DNA from: Caulobacter sp.
Lineage (GTDB): Bacteria; Pseudomonadota; Alphaproteobacteria; Caulobacterales; Caulobacteraceae
Length of the DNA stretch: 64,000 bases
Direction of reading: 5' to 3'
Assembly (NCBI GenBank): GCA_030645575.1
Contig: JAUSMJ010000031.1
Location: 106,558 to 170,557 of the forward strand
The notes under the pieces are model-generated. The model ran no database searches, was not told the DNA's origin, and saw nothing but the letters and a program-made list of their open reading frames with translations. The position numbers and the translations under genes are program-made. Shown here one piece after another: positions 20,041-28,361 of this stretch; position 1 is the first letter of the stretch, and every line of letters begins with the position of its first letter.

Positions 20041-20160
20041 CTCTCCCCCGGAGGGCCTGGGAAGGGGTGTGAAGACTCCTCTCGCGGGAACCCGGGGCCT
20101 GGCCCGCGCGCGCCGCCGAACAAAAGAGTCTTTACATCGCGATCAGCAGACCCTATTTCG
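20041..20160 (+). ncRNA. structured mRNA leader of the ornithine-type decarboxylase (speF-leader-like)
   Basis: The 5' region of the decarboxylase gene holds a dense set of potential stems: AAGACTC (20072-20078) with GAGTCTT (20126-20132) closing an inner GCGGG/CCCGC stem (20084-20088 with 20103-20107), preceded by a CTCC...GGAG hairpin. A conserved 'speF' leader motif is known upstream of ornithine decarboxylase genes in alphaproteobacteria; position and composition fit it, but I cannot run a covariance model. Borders are approximate. Confidence 0.5.
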
Positions 20161-20238
20161 CGCGCTCCCGGCGGACCCCGTGTCCATCTGCGCTGCTAAC
20201 GCCGGGCTAGGTTCAACAATCTTTGGGGGTTACGTGAA

Positions 20239-21504
20239 TTGCACACGTACCATAAGCCCCTGGACCTGGTCCGTGAGCGGTCACCGGAACGTCCTGTCGC
20301 CCTTGTGCGACAAGGCACCGTTGCCGTAGCGGCGCGCTGGTTCCAGGAGAATTTCAAGGGCGACGTCCTCTACGCGGTGAAGGCCAATCCTTCGCCCTGG
20401 GTCATCAGGACCCTCGTGGACAATGGCGTTACCGGCTTTGACGTAGCCTCGATCCCCGAGATCGAGCTGGTGGCGGAGCATGCCCCGGGATCGCGCATGG
20501 CCTTCATGCACCCGGTGAAGAGCCGCGCCGCCATCTCGGCCGCCTACTTCGACCACGGGGTGCGCACCTTCTCCTTCGACACGCACGAGGAGCTCGAGAA
20601 GATTCTCGACGCCACGGGCCAGGCGAAGGACCTGACTCTGATCGTCCGCATGGCCGTGTCGGCCGAGGGCGCGGCCTACAGCCTGTCGGGCAAGTTCGGG
20701 GTCGAGAGCCACCAGGCGCCGGCCCTGATGCTGGCCGCCCGCCGGGCGACCCAGGATCTGATGGGCGTGTCGTTCCACGTCGGCAGCCAGTGCATGCGGC
20801 CCACGGCGTTCCAGGCCGCGATGGCCCAGACGGGCCGGGCGCTGGTGCGCGCCGGCGTGTTCGCCGACGTCATCGACGTGGGCGGCGGCTTCCCGTCGGT
20901 CTATCCGGGCATGATCCCGCCGGACATGAGCGACTACATCGCCGCCATCGACCGCGGCTTCAACGAGATGCCCGTGTCGGAAACGACCGAGCTGTGGTGC
21001 GAGCCCGGCCGGGCGCTGGTCGCCGAATCGACCTCGCTGCTGACCCGCGTGGAGCTGCGCAAGGGCGACGCCCTGTATCTGAACGACGGCGCCTATGGCT
21101 CGCTGTTCGACGCGGCGCACGCCAAGTGGCCCTTCCCGGTGAAGAGCTATCGCGGCGGCGCGGACGCCCGAGAGCTGGAGGGCAATCTCAAGCCGTTCCA
21201 GTTCTACGGCCCGACCTGCGATTCCATCGACCACATGCCCGGCCCGTTCTGGCTGCCCGAAGACGTGCGCGAAGGCGACTTCGTCGAGATCGGCATGCTG
21301 GGCGCCTATGGCGTGGCCATGTCCACCCGCTTCAACGGCTTCGGCGCCGTCGAGACGGCGGCCGTGGACGACGACGCGCCGATGGCCTCGATGTTCGGCC
21401 TCGCCCGACGCTCGATCCCCGTGCCGCGCACGGCGGAAAGCACCAATGTCGTGCGGCTGTCGCGCCCGAAGGGCAAGGCAGGGCAGAGGAAGCGGAAGAG
21501 GTAG
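20239..21504 (+). CDS. PLP-dependent ornithine/lysine-type decarboxylase (fold type III)
   Basis: A 421-residue enzyme of the alanine-racemase-fold ODC/DapDC family. The PLP lysine is K48 in YAVKANPSP; VSFHVGSQC (phosphate and substrate region), DVGGGFPSVYPG, CEPGRALVAES and FYGPTCDSIDHM (active-site Cys at the dimer interface) follow in the canonical order. It should make putrescine from ornithine, or cadaverine from lysine. The start is a TTG, supported by GGGGG 10 nt upstream and by alignment of the first residues. The C-terminal tail is rich in Lys and Arg. It pairs with the SpeY-like gene downstream. Confidence 0.92.
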   Translation: MHTYHKPLDLVRERSPERPVALVRQGTVAVAARWFQENFKGDVLYAVKANPSPWVIRTLVDNGVTGFDVASIPEIELVAEHAPGSRMAFMHPVKSRAAISAAYFDHGVRTFSFDTHEELEKILDATGQAKDLTLIVRMAVSAEGAAYSLSGKFGVESHQAPALMLAARRATQDLMGVSFHVGSQCMRPTAFQAAMAQTGRALVRAGVFADVIDVGGGFPSVYPGMIPPDMSDYIAAIDRGFNEMPVSETTELWCEPGRALVAESTSLLTRVELRKGDALYLNDGAYGSLFDAAHAKWPFPVKSYRGGADARELEGNLKPFQFYGPTCDSIDHMPGPFWLPEDVREGDFVEIGMLGAYGVAMSTRFNGFGAVETAAVDDDAPMASMFGLARRSIPVPRTAESTNVVRLSRPKGKAGQRKRKR

Positions 21505-21521
21505 CCTGCAAGACCATTCCG

Positions 21522-21633
21522 CGTGGTTCGAGACGCGTCGCTTCGCGCCGCTCCTCACCATGACGAAACTTTGTGGCATGCCCCGAGTTCGTCATCCTGA
21601 GGAGCCCGCGTAGCGGGCGTCTCGAAGGACGCA
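21522..21633. repeat. interspersed repeat, family C, copy 2
   Basis: Same element as at 14604: GCGTGGTTCGAGACGC at the left end, CTCCTCACCATGACG and TCGTCATCCTGAGGAGC inside, GTCTCGAAGGACGCA at the right end. It separates the decarboxylase from speY, so the two genes may have separate promoters. Confidence 0.85.
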
Positions 21634-21717
21634 ACACCGTTTCTCCCATCCGTCGCTCCGTCCGGGTGTGGGTTCAGACCTCCGACGGGCGCTCAAACGA
21701 TCAGGGAAACCCGACCA

Positions 21718-22767
21718 ATGAACGCTCCCGTTCCGAACAACACCAAGGCCCAGCTGCTCGCCAACGTCGTCGAGCACATCGACATCACCAGCTTCGACGC
21801 CCGTCCGATCATCGACGCCATGCGCAAGATGAGCTTCAGCTCGCGCGACACCGCCCGGGCCGCCGACATCTTCAACATGGCCCTGGAAGACAAGGCCTGC
21901 TCGCCCTGGCTGATCCTGGCTGGATCGACCAGCGCCGGCGGCTGCATGCACGTCTACCGGGACATGGTGAAGTTCGGCATGGTCGACGCCATCGTCGCCA
22001 CCGGCGCCAGCATCGTCGACATGGATTTCTTCGAGGCCCTCGGCTTCAAGCACTATCAGGCCGCCGGCCCGGTCGACGACAACGTGCTGCGCGAGAACTA
22101 CATCGACCGCATCTACGACACCTATATCGACGAGGAAGAGCTCCAGAACTGCGATCACACGATCCTGGAGATCTGCAACCGCCTGGAGCCGCGCGCCTAT
22201 TCCTCGCGCGAGTTCATCCAGGAAATGGGCAAGTGGCTGAGCGAGGGCAACGCGAAGAAGCCCGGCAGCCTGATCCAGACCGCCTATGAAGAGGGCGTGC
22301 CGATCTTCTGCCCGGCCTTCGTCGACAGCTCGGCGGGCTTTGGCCTGGTCAAGCACCAGAAGGAGCGGATCGCGGCGAAACAGCCCTACGTCATGATCGA
22401 CGCGGTGGCCGACTTCCGCGAACTGACCGACATCAAGATCGCCGCCGGCGTCACCGGCCTGTTCATGGTCGGCGGCGGGGTGCCGAAGAACTTCGCCCAG
22501 GACACCGTCGTCTGCGCCGAAATCCTCGGCGTCGAGGCCGAGATGCACCGCTACGCCGTGCAGATCACCGTGGCCGACGTACGCGACGGCGCCTGCTCCT
22601 CCTCGACCCTCAAGGAGGCGGCCAGCTGGGGCAAGGTGCAGACCACGCACGAGCAGATGGTCTTCGCCGAGGCCACCACGGTCGTGCCGCTGATCGGTTC
22701 GGACGCCTACCACCGCGGCGCCTGGAAGAACCGGGTCAAGCCGCGCTGGCAGAAGCTGTTCGCCTGA
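21718..22767 (+). CDS. speY: deoxyhypusine synthase-like protein, probable homospermidine synthase
   Basis: A 349-residue NAD-dependent protein of the deoxyhypusine synthase family. LAGSTSAGGC and TGASIVDMDFFEALGFKHY match the NAD and amine regions, and the lysine that carries the enzyme-imine intermediate is K257 in VGGGVPKN. Bacteria have no eIF5A, and such proteins next to ornithine decarboxylases are known to make sym-homospermidine from putrescine (SpeY). Related clades use agmatine or other amines, so the exact polyamine is not settled. A rho-independent terminator follows the stop. Confidence 0.85.
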   Translation: MNAPVPNNTKAQLLANVVEHIDITSFDARPIIDAMRKMSFSSRDTARAADIFNMALEDKACSPWLILAGSTSAGGCMHVYRDMVKFGMVDAIVATGASIVDMDFFEALGFKHYQAAGPVDDNVLRENYIDRIYDTYIDEEELQNCDHTILEICNRLEPRAYSSREFIQEMGKWLSEGNAKKPGSLIQTAYEEGVPIFCPAFVDSSAGFGLVKHQKERIAAKQPYVMIDAVADFRELTDIKIAAGVTGLFMVGGGVPKNFAQDTVVCAEILGVEAEMHRYAVQITVADVRDGACSSSTLKEAASWGKVQTTHEQMVFAEATTVVPLIGSDAYHRGAWKNRVKPRWQKLFA

Positions 22768-22806
22768 TCCCGCCCTTCTGATCGAGGTCATTGCCAATCT
22801 GGAAGG

Positions 22807-22840
22807 ACCGCGCGAGGCTCACGCTTCGCGCGGTTTTTCT
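22807..22840 (+). terminator. rho-independent terminator after speY
   Basis: ACCGCGCGA (22807-22815) pairs perfectly with TCGCGCGGT (22826-22834) around a 10-nt loop, followed directly by TTTTTCT. It lies 40 nt after the speY stop and just before the lipoprotein ribosome site. Confidence 0.9.
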
Positions 22841-22855
22841 ATGGGGGAATTCGCC

Positions 22856-23335
22856 ATGCGCCTGGTGATTATCGTCGCGGCCGTCGCCGCCGTCTCGCTG
22901 GCCGCCTGCGGCAAGAAGCAGGGCGACGACAAGCCGACCGTCACCGCCACGCCGGGGGGCTATACCGTCAGGAGCAACGACGGTTCGGCGACCGTGACCA
23001 GCGGCGCTGGCGCGGCGGCGGTCGCGAATCTGCCCGCCTTCGCACCGGTCTACCCTGGCGGCCAGATCCAGACCTCGGCCTCGGGCATCGGCGACGCGGA
23101 CACCAACGGGGGCATGGTGGTCTTCACCACGGCCGACACGCCCGACAAGGTGCTCGCCTTCTACCGCGACAAGGCCCGGGCCAACGGGCTCAAGTCGCAG
23201 CTGGACGCCGACATGGGTCAGGCGAAACAGTTCGCGGCCAATGACGAGGCCACCGGACGCGTCCTGCAGGTCATTGTCTCGGGTCAGGCGGGCGCGTCTC
23301 AGGTCCAGCTGATCTGGGGCCAGAAGCGCTCCTGA
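22856..23335 (+). CDS. small lipoprotein of unknown function
   Basis: A 159-residue lipoprotein: MRLVIIVAAVAAVSLAACGKK contains the lipobox LAAC. A Thr/Gly-rich spacer follows, then a compact domain with FAPVYPGGQIQTSASG and DTPDKVLAFYRDKARANGL, a helix-sheet pattern seen in many Caulobacterales lipoproteins without known function. ATG at 22856 is chosen over 22841 because GGGGGA precedes it by 8 nt and the signal peptide then starts with Met-Arg. It converges on the antiporter gene, with the two stop codons adjacent. Confidence 0.8.
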   Translation: MRLVIIVAAVAAVSLAACGKKQGDDKPTVTATPGGYTVRSNDGSATVTSGAGAAAVANLPAFAPVYPGGQIQTSASGIGDADTNGGMVVFTTADTPDKVLAFYRDKARANGLKSQLDADMGQAKQFAANDEATGRVLQVIVSGQAGASQVQLIWGQKRS

Positions 23336-24292
23336 TCAGGCCGTCCAGACCAGCCAGCCGATATAGGCGGCATAGCCGGTGATCAGCATCAGGCCCTCGC
23401 CGCGCGTGATCTTGCCGCGTCGCCGGGCGAACAGGATCATGGCCGCGGTCGCCCCCGCCAGGATCCAGATGTCCAGCCGCGCGATCGCCGGCGGCACGTC
23501 GATGGGCTTGATCGCGGCCGTGACGCCCAGGATGCCCAGGATGTTGTAGAGGTTCGATCCGACCACGTTGCCGAGCGCGACCTCGCCCTGTTTGCGCAGC
23601 GCCGCGACCACGCTGGTGACCAGTTCCGGCAGCGATGTTCCCAGCGCCACGATGGTCAGCCCGACCATCGTGTCGGACACGCCGAAGTCATGGGCCACCT
23701 TGATCGCCCCGCTGACCAGCAGCTGCGCGCCATAGACGGTGATGGCGATGCCGGCCGCCGCCATGGGCAGGGCCATCCACAGGCTGGGCGCCGACTTCGC
23801 CGGCCCCCGCCCCGCGTCGGCGATCCGCTCGCCCTCGGGATCGGGCCGGCGACGCTCGGACATCCAGACGACCAGCAGATAGATCAGCAGCAGGGCGACG
23901 GCGATCAGACCCATCTCCCGGGTCAGGCGCCCCTGCAGCACCGCCCAGGCCAGACCGGCGGTCGCGAGCGCCAGCATGATGGCGTCGCGGCGAAACGCGC
24001 GCTGATCGACGGCCAGCGGCGCGATCAGGGCCGTCACCCCGAGGATCAGCAGCACGTTGGAGATGTTCGAGCCGACGACATTGCCGACGGCGATGCCGGG
24101 CGAGTCGGCGAAGGCCGCCTGCAGACTGGTGACCAGCTCGGGGGCGGAGGTGCCGAAGCCGACAACCGTCAGGCCGATCAGCAGCGGGCTGACGCCCAGC
24201 CGCCGGGCCGCGCTGGCCGCGCCGCGCACAAGAATGTCCCCGCCGACAGCCAGCATCGCCAGCCCGGCCGCCATGCTCAACCACAAGGTCAT
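23336..24292 (-). CDS. calcium/sodium antiporter (CaCA family, YrbG-like)
   Basis: A 318-residue membrane protein with the two inverted alpha-repeats of Na/Ca exchangers: GFGTSAPELVTSLQAAF and GNVVGSNISNVLLILG in the first half, VALGTSLPELVTSVVAAL and GNVVGSNLYNILGILG in the second. The Glu of each APEL/LPEL is the ion ligand. About ten helices flank a cytoplasmic loop with basic and acidic residues. The start at 24292 follows GAGGAG. It is probably an inner-membrane exchanger; physiological ions are unknown. Confidence 0.93.
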   Translation of the reverse strand: MTLWLSMAAGLAMLAVGGDILVRGAASAARRLGVSPLLIGLTVVGFGTSAPELVTSLQAAFADSPGIAVGNVVGSNISNVLLILGVTALIAPLAVDQRAFRRDAIMLALATAGLAWAVLQGRLTREMGLIAVALLLIYLLVVWMSERRRPDPEGERIADAGRGPAKSAPSLWMALPMAAAGIAITVYGAQLLVSGAIKVAHDFGVSDTMVGLTIVALGTSLPELVTSVVAALRKQGEVALGNVVGSNLYNILGILGVTAAIKPIDVPPAIARLDIWILAGATAAMILFARRRGKITRGEGLMLITGYAAYIGWLVWTA

Positions 24293-24390
24293 GCGCCACT
24301 CCTCGCCTCGGGGCAGCATGGCGGTGTTCGCGCCGCTTGCAAGCCAAACCGGTCGCGGCGAAGCTGGGACGCGCCAGCGCGGAACCCTTC

Positions 24391-25170
24391 ATGACCAGCC
24401 TCCGGATTCTCACCCTCTCCGCTCTCGCCCTTGCCGTGGCGGCCAGCGCCGGCGCGGCGTCGGCCGGCCTGCCGTGGAAGGGCTACCTCGGCGCCGGGGG
24501 ACCGGACACCGTGGCGATGCTGCCGCCCGCCCCGCCGCCCGGATCGCCCGAGGCCGAGACGGACCGGGCAATCTTCCGCGCCACCCGGACGCTGAAGGGC
24601 GGGCCGCGCTGGGACCTGGCGGTCACCGACCTGTCCCAGACCCACATCGTGTCGGACCTCAGCTGCGCCGTGGGCGTGGATCTGCGGACCGGCAAGCTGC
24701 CGGCCCTGAGGCGCCTGCTGCTGACCATGGCCCCCGATGTCAGCCGCGCCGTCAGCAAGCCCAAGGCGCTCTACGGGCGGCCGCGACCCTATCTGGTCGA
24801 TCCCGGGCCGATCTGCGCCGACCGGACCGTCGCGCTCGCGCGCAGCCCCGACTACCCGTCCGGCCACGCCACCTGGGGCTGGTCGGTGGGACTGGTGATG
24901 GCCGAACTCGCGCCCGACCGGGCCAGCGCCATCCTCGCCCGCAGCAAGGCCTTCGGCGAGAGCCGGATGGTCTGCGGCGTGCACAACGCCAGTTCGGTCG
25001 CCGCGGGCCGGACCAACGCCGAGGTGCTGGTGGCCGCCCTGCATGGCTCGCCCGCCTTCCGCGCCGATCTGCAGGCGGCCCGGAGCGAGCTGGCCGACGC
25101 GATCAGGACCGGCCGGCCGGCGTCCGGCTGCGAGGCCGAAGCCGCGGCGATGGCGACTCCGCTACCCTAG
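24391..25170 (+). CDS. class A acid phosphatase-like PAP2 protein (PhoN family) with altered active-site motif
   Basis: A 259-residue exported protein with a signal peptide ending in AGAASAG. The phosphatase motif KX6RP (KALYGRPRP), PSGH (in PDYPSGHATWGW) and SRX5H (S191, R192, H198) are in order, so the nucleophilic His is present. The Asp normally found four residues after that His is S202 (HNASSVAAGR), which should change the charge relay. Similar Asp-less motifs occur, as I recall, in other alphaproteobacterial PhoN-like proteins. Location is probably periplasmic; substrate unknown. The ATG at 24391 starts the signal peptide. Confidence 0.83.
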   Translation: MTSLRILTLSALALAVAASAGAASAGLPWKGYLGAGGPDTVAMLPPAPPPGSPEAETDRAIFRATRTLKGGPRWDLAVTDLSQTHIVSDLSCAVGVDLRTGKLPALRRLLLTMAPDVSRAVSKPKALYGRPRPYLVDPGPICADRTVALARSPDYPSGHATWGWSVGLVMAELAPDRASAILARSKAFGESRMVCGVHNASSVAAGRTNAEVLVAALHGSPAFRADLQAARSELADAIRTGRPASGCEAEAAAMATPLP

Positions 25171-25213
25171 CAGCGGCTTGCCCTTCGGCGCGCGCGTCTC
25201 TACCTCTCGTCCA

Positions 25214-25714
25214 ATGGTCCACTCCCACGCCTGTGATCACGACCACGACGCCCACGGCCTGACCGCCGACGCCCTGGCGCGTGGCCTGACGGCCGCGGCG
25301 GCGCGCTGCGAGGCGGCGGGCCAGCGCATGACCCCGCCCCGGCGCCGGGTGCTGGAGATGCTGTTGCGGGCCGGCCAGCCGGTGAAGGCCTACGACCTGA
25401 TCGCGGCCTTCGGCGAGGACGGCGCGCCGGCCAAGCCGCCGACCGTCTACCGGGCGCTGGACTTCCTGTCGAAACAGGGCCTGGCCCACCGCATCGAGAG
25501 CCTGAACGCGTTCATCGCCTGCGGCGGTGGGGGTGGCGGCGGCGGCGGCGAGGGCCATGCGGCGGCCTTCCTGATCTGCGACTGCTGCGGCGCCACGCGC
25601 GAGATCGCCCCGTCCGGCGTGAGCGAGATCGAGCGACTGGCCGGCGCCCAGGGTTTCAACCTGACGAGCCTGATGGTCGAGGCGCATGGCCTCTGCCAGG
25701 ACTGCCGGTCCTGA
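25214..25714 (+). CDS. zur: Fur-family zinc uptake regulator (Zur-like)
   Basis: A 166-residue metal-dependent repressor. It has a His/Asp-rich N-terminus (HSHACDHDHDAHG), a winged helix (RMTPPRRRVLEMLLRAGQPVK and PPTVYRALDFLSKQGLAHRI), and a dimerisation domain with CDCCG and a late CQDC that bind the structural zinc. The IESLNAFIAC segment is typical of Zur. A run of nine glycines (residues 104-112) replaces the usual short His-containing loop after that Cys. It should repress zinc import genes; none are in the window. The thioesterase gene follows 5 nt later. Confidence 0.88.
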   Translation: MVHSHACDHDHDAHGLTADALARGLTAAAARCEAAGQRMTPPRRRVLEMLLRAGQPVKAYDLIAAFGEDGAPAKPPTVYRALDFLSKQGLAHRIESLNAFIACGGGGGGGGGEGHAAAFLICDCCGATREIAPSGVSEIERLAGAQGFNLTSLMVEAHGLCQDCRS

Positions 25715-25719
25715 CCGGC

Positions 25720-26652
25720 ATGGGCGACGGCGTCGAGATCTGGCGCGGCGGCGTCAACACCTGGGAATGCGACGAGATGGGGCACATGAATGTGCGCTTC
25801 TACGTCACCAGGGCCGTCGAGGGGCTGGTCGGCCTGGCCGCGGCGCTCGGCCTGCCCCACGCCTTCACCGCCCACGCCGGCTCGACCCTGATGGTCCGCG
25901 AGCAGCACATCCGCTTCCTGCGCGAGGCGCGGGCCGGCGCGGCCCTGCACATGACCGGCGGGGTGCTGGAGATGGGCGAGGACACGGCGCGGCTGCTGAT
26001 GCTGCTGTGGCATTCGGACTCCGGCGCCCTGGCGGCCAGCTTCCAGACCGTGGTCGCCCATGTCACGCCCGCCGAGGGCCGGGCCTTTCCCTGGCCGCGA
26101 CGGACCGCCGATCTGGCCGCCGCCCTGGCCATCGACCTGCCCGAGCAGGCCCGGGCCCGGAGCCTGTCGCTGGAGCCGGTCCAGTCGCTGGCCAGCCTGG
26201 AGCGGGCCGACGCGCTGGGCCTGGTCCGCATCGCCCAGGGCGCGGTCTCCCCGGCCGACTGCGACCTGTTCGGCCGGATGCGCCCCGAGCAGTTCATCGG
26301 CCGGGTGTCGGACGGCATCCCCCGGCTGGTGCGCGGCTTCCGCGACACGGTGGTCGGGGCGCTGGAGGAGACGCCCAAGCGGGTCGGCGGCGCGGTGCTG
26401 GAATACCGGCTGATCCATCTGGACTGGCCGCGCGCCGGCGACCGGCTGGAGATCCGATCGGGCCTGAAGGACGCCGACACCCGCACCAAGCGCATCGTCC
26501 ACTGGATGATCGACCCCGACACCGGCAAGGCCTGGGGCGCGAGCGAGGCCGTGGCCATCACCTTCGACCTCGACGCCCGCAAGATCGTCCCGATCACCGA
26601 GGCGGCGCGGGCCGAGCTGATGAAGCACGCGAAGGCGGGACTGGCGCTGTAA
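25720..26652 (+). CDS. acyl-CoA thioesterase family protein with two hotdog domains
   Basis: A 310-residue protein. The first half has the 4-hydroxybenzoyl-CoA-thioesterase-type start (VNTWECDEMGHMNVRFYVTR, catalytic Asp in the DEMGHMN motif), and the second half repeats the fold (CDLFGRMRPEQFIGRVSDGI). Double-hotdog thioesterases of this kind hydrolyse acyl-CoA or acyl-ACP; substrate is unknown. It is 5 nt after zur and probably co-transcribed, although no functional connection is apparent. Confidence 0.82.
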   Translation: MGDGVEIWRGGVNTWECDEMGHMNVRFYVTRAVEGLVGLAAALGLPHAFTAHAGSTLMVREQHIRFLREARAGAALHMTGGVLEMGEDTARLLMLLWHSDSGALAASFQTVVAHVTPAEGRAFPWPRRTADLAAALAIDLPEQARARSLSLEPVQSLASLERADALGLVRIAQGAVSPADCDLFGRMRPEQFIGRVSDGIPRLVRGFRDTVVGALEETPKRVGGAVLEYRLIHLDWPRAGDRLEIRSGLKDADTRTKRIVHWMIDPDTGKAWGASEAVAITFDLDARKIVPITEAARAELMKHAKAGLAL

Positions 26653-26660
26653 GAACCCTG

Positions 26661-26769
26661 CGTGGTTCGACACGCACCCTGCGGGTGCTGCTCACCATGA
26701 CGTAGAATGTTGAGTCCCACCCCCGCACGTCATCCTGAGCAGGCCCGAAGGGCCGTGTCGAAGGACGCA
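26661..26769. repeat. interspersed repeat, family C, copy 3
   Basis: Variant of the element at 14604: CGTGGTTCGACACGC to GTGTCGAAGGACGCA, with CTGCTCACCATGACG and CGTCATCCTGAGCAGG inside. The change from GAGACGC to GACACGC is matched on the other arm, so the pairing is kept by compensating substitutions. Confidence 0.85.
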
Positions 26770-26770
26770 A

Positions 26771-27658
26771 TCAGGTCGATGCCGCCTCGCTCAACGCCGC
26801 CCGCACCAGGTCCGGGCGCTCCATCGGCAGGAAGTGGCTGGTTCCGGCGATGACGTCTGTCCGCGCGCGGCCGTGCGTCAGAGCCGTGATCTCGTCGGCC
26901 TCGAGCCCGCAGGTGGAGCCGATTTCGGCCTTCAGGACGCGGATCGGCGCGGTCACCCGCGCGAAGGCCCCGACGGTGTCGTGATGATGGGCGGTGAAGT
27001 TGGCCGCCTCCCACTGCGGCCGGCAGGACAGGTGAACCTGGCCGTCGTCGCCCTCCAGCAGGCCGTCGGCCAGATAGCCGCGCAGGGCGGCGTCGGGCCA
27101 GGTGCGGAAGGCCCCGCGCCCGCTGTAGGCCTGAAAAGCCGCCTCGCGGTCGGGAAAGGTCGCGCGGCGGCGGCGGGCGCCGACAGCCAGCGGCGAGGTC
27201 TGCAGCCCCTCCGGGCCCACGGCGGCCAGGCGCTCGGCGGTCATCACCACCGGGTCGAACAGCACCAGCCGCCGGGCCGCGTCGGTCCGCTCCGCGGCGG
27301 CCAGCAGGCCGACCGTTCCGCCCATCGAATGGCCGGCCAGCACGGTCGGCGTCTCACCCATGGCCTCGAGCAGGACCAGCAGGTCGTCGCGGAACACCAG
27401 CCAGGCCTCGTGCGCTTCGGGGTCCGCCTGCAGGGTCGTGCGGCCGTGGCCGCGCTGATCGACCGCCAGAACGCGCAGTTGCTCGCCCACGGGCGTCAGG
27501 ATGTCGGCATAGGCCCCGGCGTTGAAGCCGTTGGCGTGGAGGAAAAGAATGTCGAGCGGCCGGTCGGCGGGGCCGAATTCATAGCCGGCGACGGTCCCCC
27601 GCGGGACGGCGATGTCGCGACGGCGCGCGGAGGGGAAAGGCGAGGCGGGGACGGTCAT
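26771..27658 (-). CDS. alpha/beta hydrolase
   Basis: A 295-residue hydrolase with FLHANGFNAGAYADIL (oxyanion region), the nucleophile elbow AGHSMGG, an acid in the IRVLKAEIGS region and a terminal catalytic His in AGTSHFLPMERPD. The substrate cannot be told. The ATG at 27658 follows GGGAGGTGGGG; the longer open frame upstream would run into the SH3-domain gene. The stop is next to a family C repeat. Confidence 0.87.
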   Translation of the reverse strand: MTVPASPFPSARRRDIAVPRGTVAGYEFGPADRPLDILFLHANGFNAGAYADILTPVGEQLRVLAVDQRGHGRTTLQADPEAHEAWLVFRDDLLVLLEAMGETPTVLAGHSMGGTVGLLAAAERTDAARRLVLFDPVVMTAERLAAVGPEGLQTSPLAVGARRRRATFPDREAAFQAYSGRGAFRTWPDAALRGYLADGLLEGDDGQVHLSCRPQWEAANFTAHHHDTVGAFARVTAPIRVLKAEIGSTCGLEADEITALTHGRARTDVIAGTSHFLPMERPDLVRAALSEAAST

Positions 27659-27701
27659 CCCCACCTCCCTAACGTGGTCACGTCGCGTCAGTCGATAGCC
27701 G

Positions 27702-28361
27702 TCAGATCCGGCGCACGTCCCAGGCGCCGCCCGGCTTGCGGCAGGCGCGGTAGCGTTCGGTCTCGCGGCCGTATTTCTTCGTGTAGGCCGTCTGCTCCAG
27801 GGTCTGGCAACCGTCCCGGCCGGGGGCCGGCCGCACCACCGACTTCGACACATAGCCGCCGTCCACCCGCAGCCAGCCCGAATTGTAGGACGTCCCGCCG
27901 AAGGTCTCGCCGCCCGACATCCGGCCGACCACCCGGCCACGGGTCGAGGGCGTGGCTCGCACATTGACCGTGTTCGGCGCGTACCAGGAACCGCTGTTGG
28001 CCGCCGGCAGCACGCGAATCTCGCCATAGGCGCCGGAGTTGGGGTTGCGCCAGCGGGCCGGACGGCCGGTGGCCAGGGCCTCGTTCAGCGCCGCCTCGGC
28101 CCGGCGCTGGTCTTCCTCCTGCATCTTGCAGCCGATCGACGAGCCGATGGCCGCGCCGATGCCGGCCCCGACGACCGTGCCGGCGCCCCGTTCGCCCTTG
28201 GCGACCTGGTTGCCGATGACCCCGCCGATGATGGCGCCGATGACCGCGCCCCCTTCCTGCTTGCCGCCGGCGGCGTCGCAGCTGAACACGCCGGCGTTCG
28301 CCGCGCCGGGAAGGGCGGCCAGGGCGATGACAGCGATGGCGGCGGTAGTGGTGAAGCGCAT
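27702..28361 (-). CDS. exported glycine-zipper protein with SH3-type domain
   Basis: A 219-residue protein: signal peptide (MRFTTTAAIAVIALAALPG, cleaved after ANA), a glycine-zipper segment (GGAVIGAIIGGVIGNQVAKG and GTVVGAGIGAAIGSSIGC) as in Rickettsia 17-kDa antigen-type proteins, then a bacterial SH3 domain (SWYAPNTVNVRATPSTRGRV ... YVSKSVV) and a basic C-terminus with paired cysteines. It is probably associated with the outer membrane or peptidoglycan. The start is at 28361, just after a GGGAGT site. Confidence 0.83.
   Translation of the reverse strand: MRFTTTAAIAVIALAALPGAANAGVFSCDAAGGKQEGGAVIGAIIGGVIGNQVAKGERGAGTVVGAGIGAAIGSSIGCKMQEEDQRRAEAALNEALATGRPARWRNPNSGAYGEIRVLPAANSGSWYAPNTVNVRATPSTRGRVVGRMSGGETFGGTSYNSGWLRVDGGYVSKSVVRPAPGRDGCQTLEQTAYTKKYGRETERYRACRKPGGAWDVRRI

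Noticed and set aside
25500..25560. Glycine run in zur as a frameshift or pseudogene mark
   Set aside because: The frame continues correctly into the CDCCG and CQDC zinc motifs, so the gene is intact.
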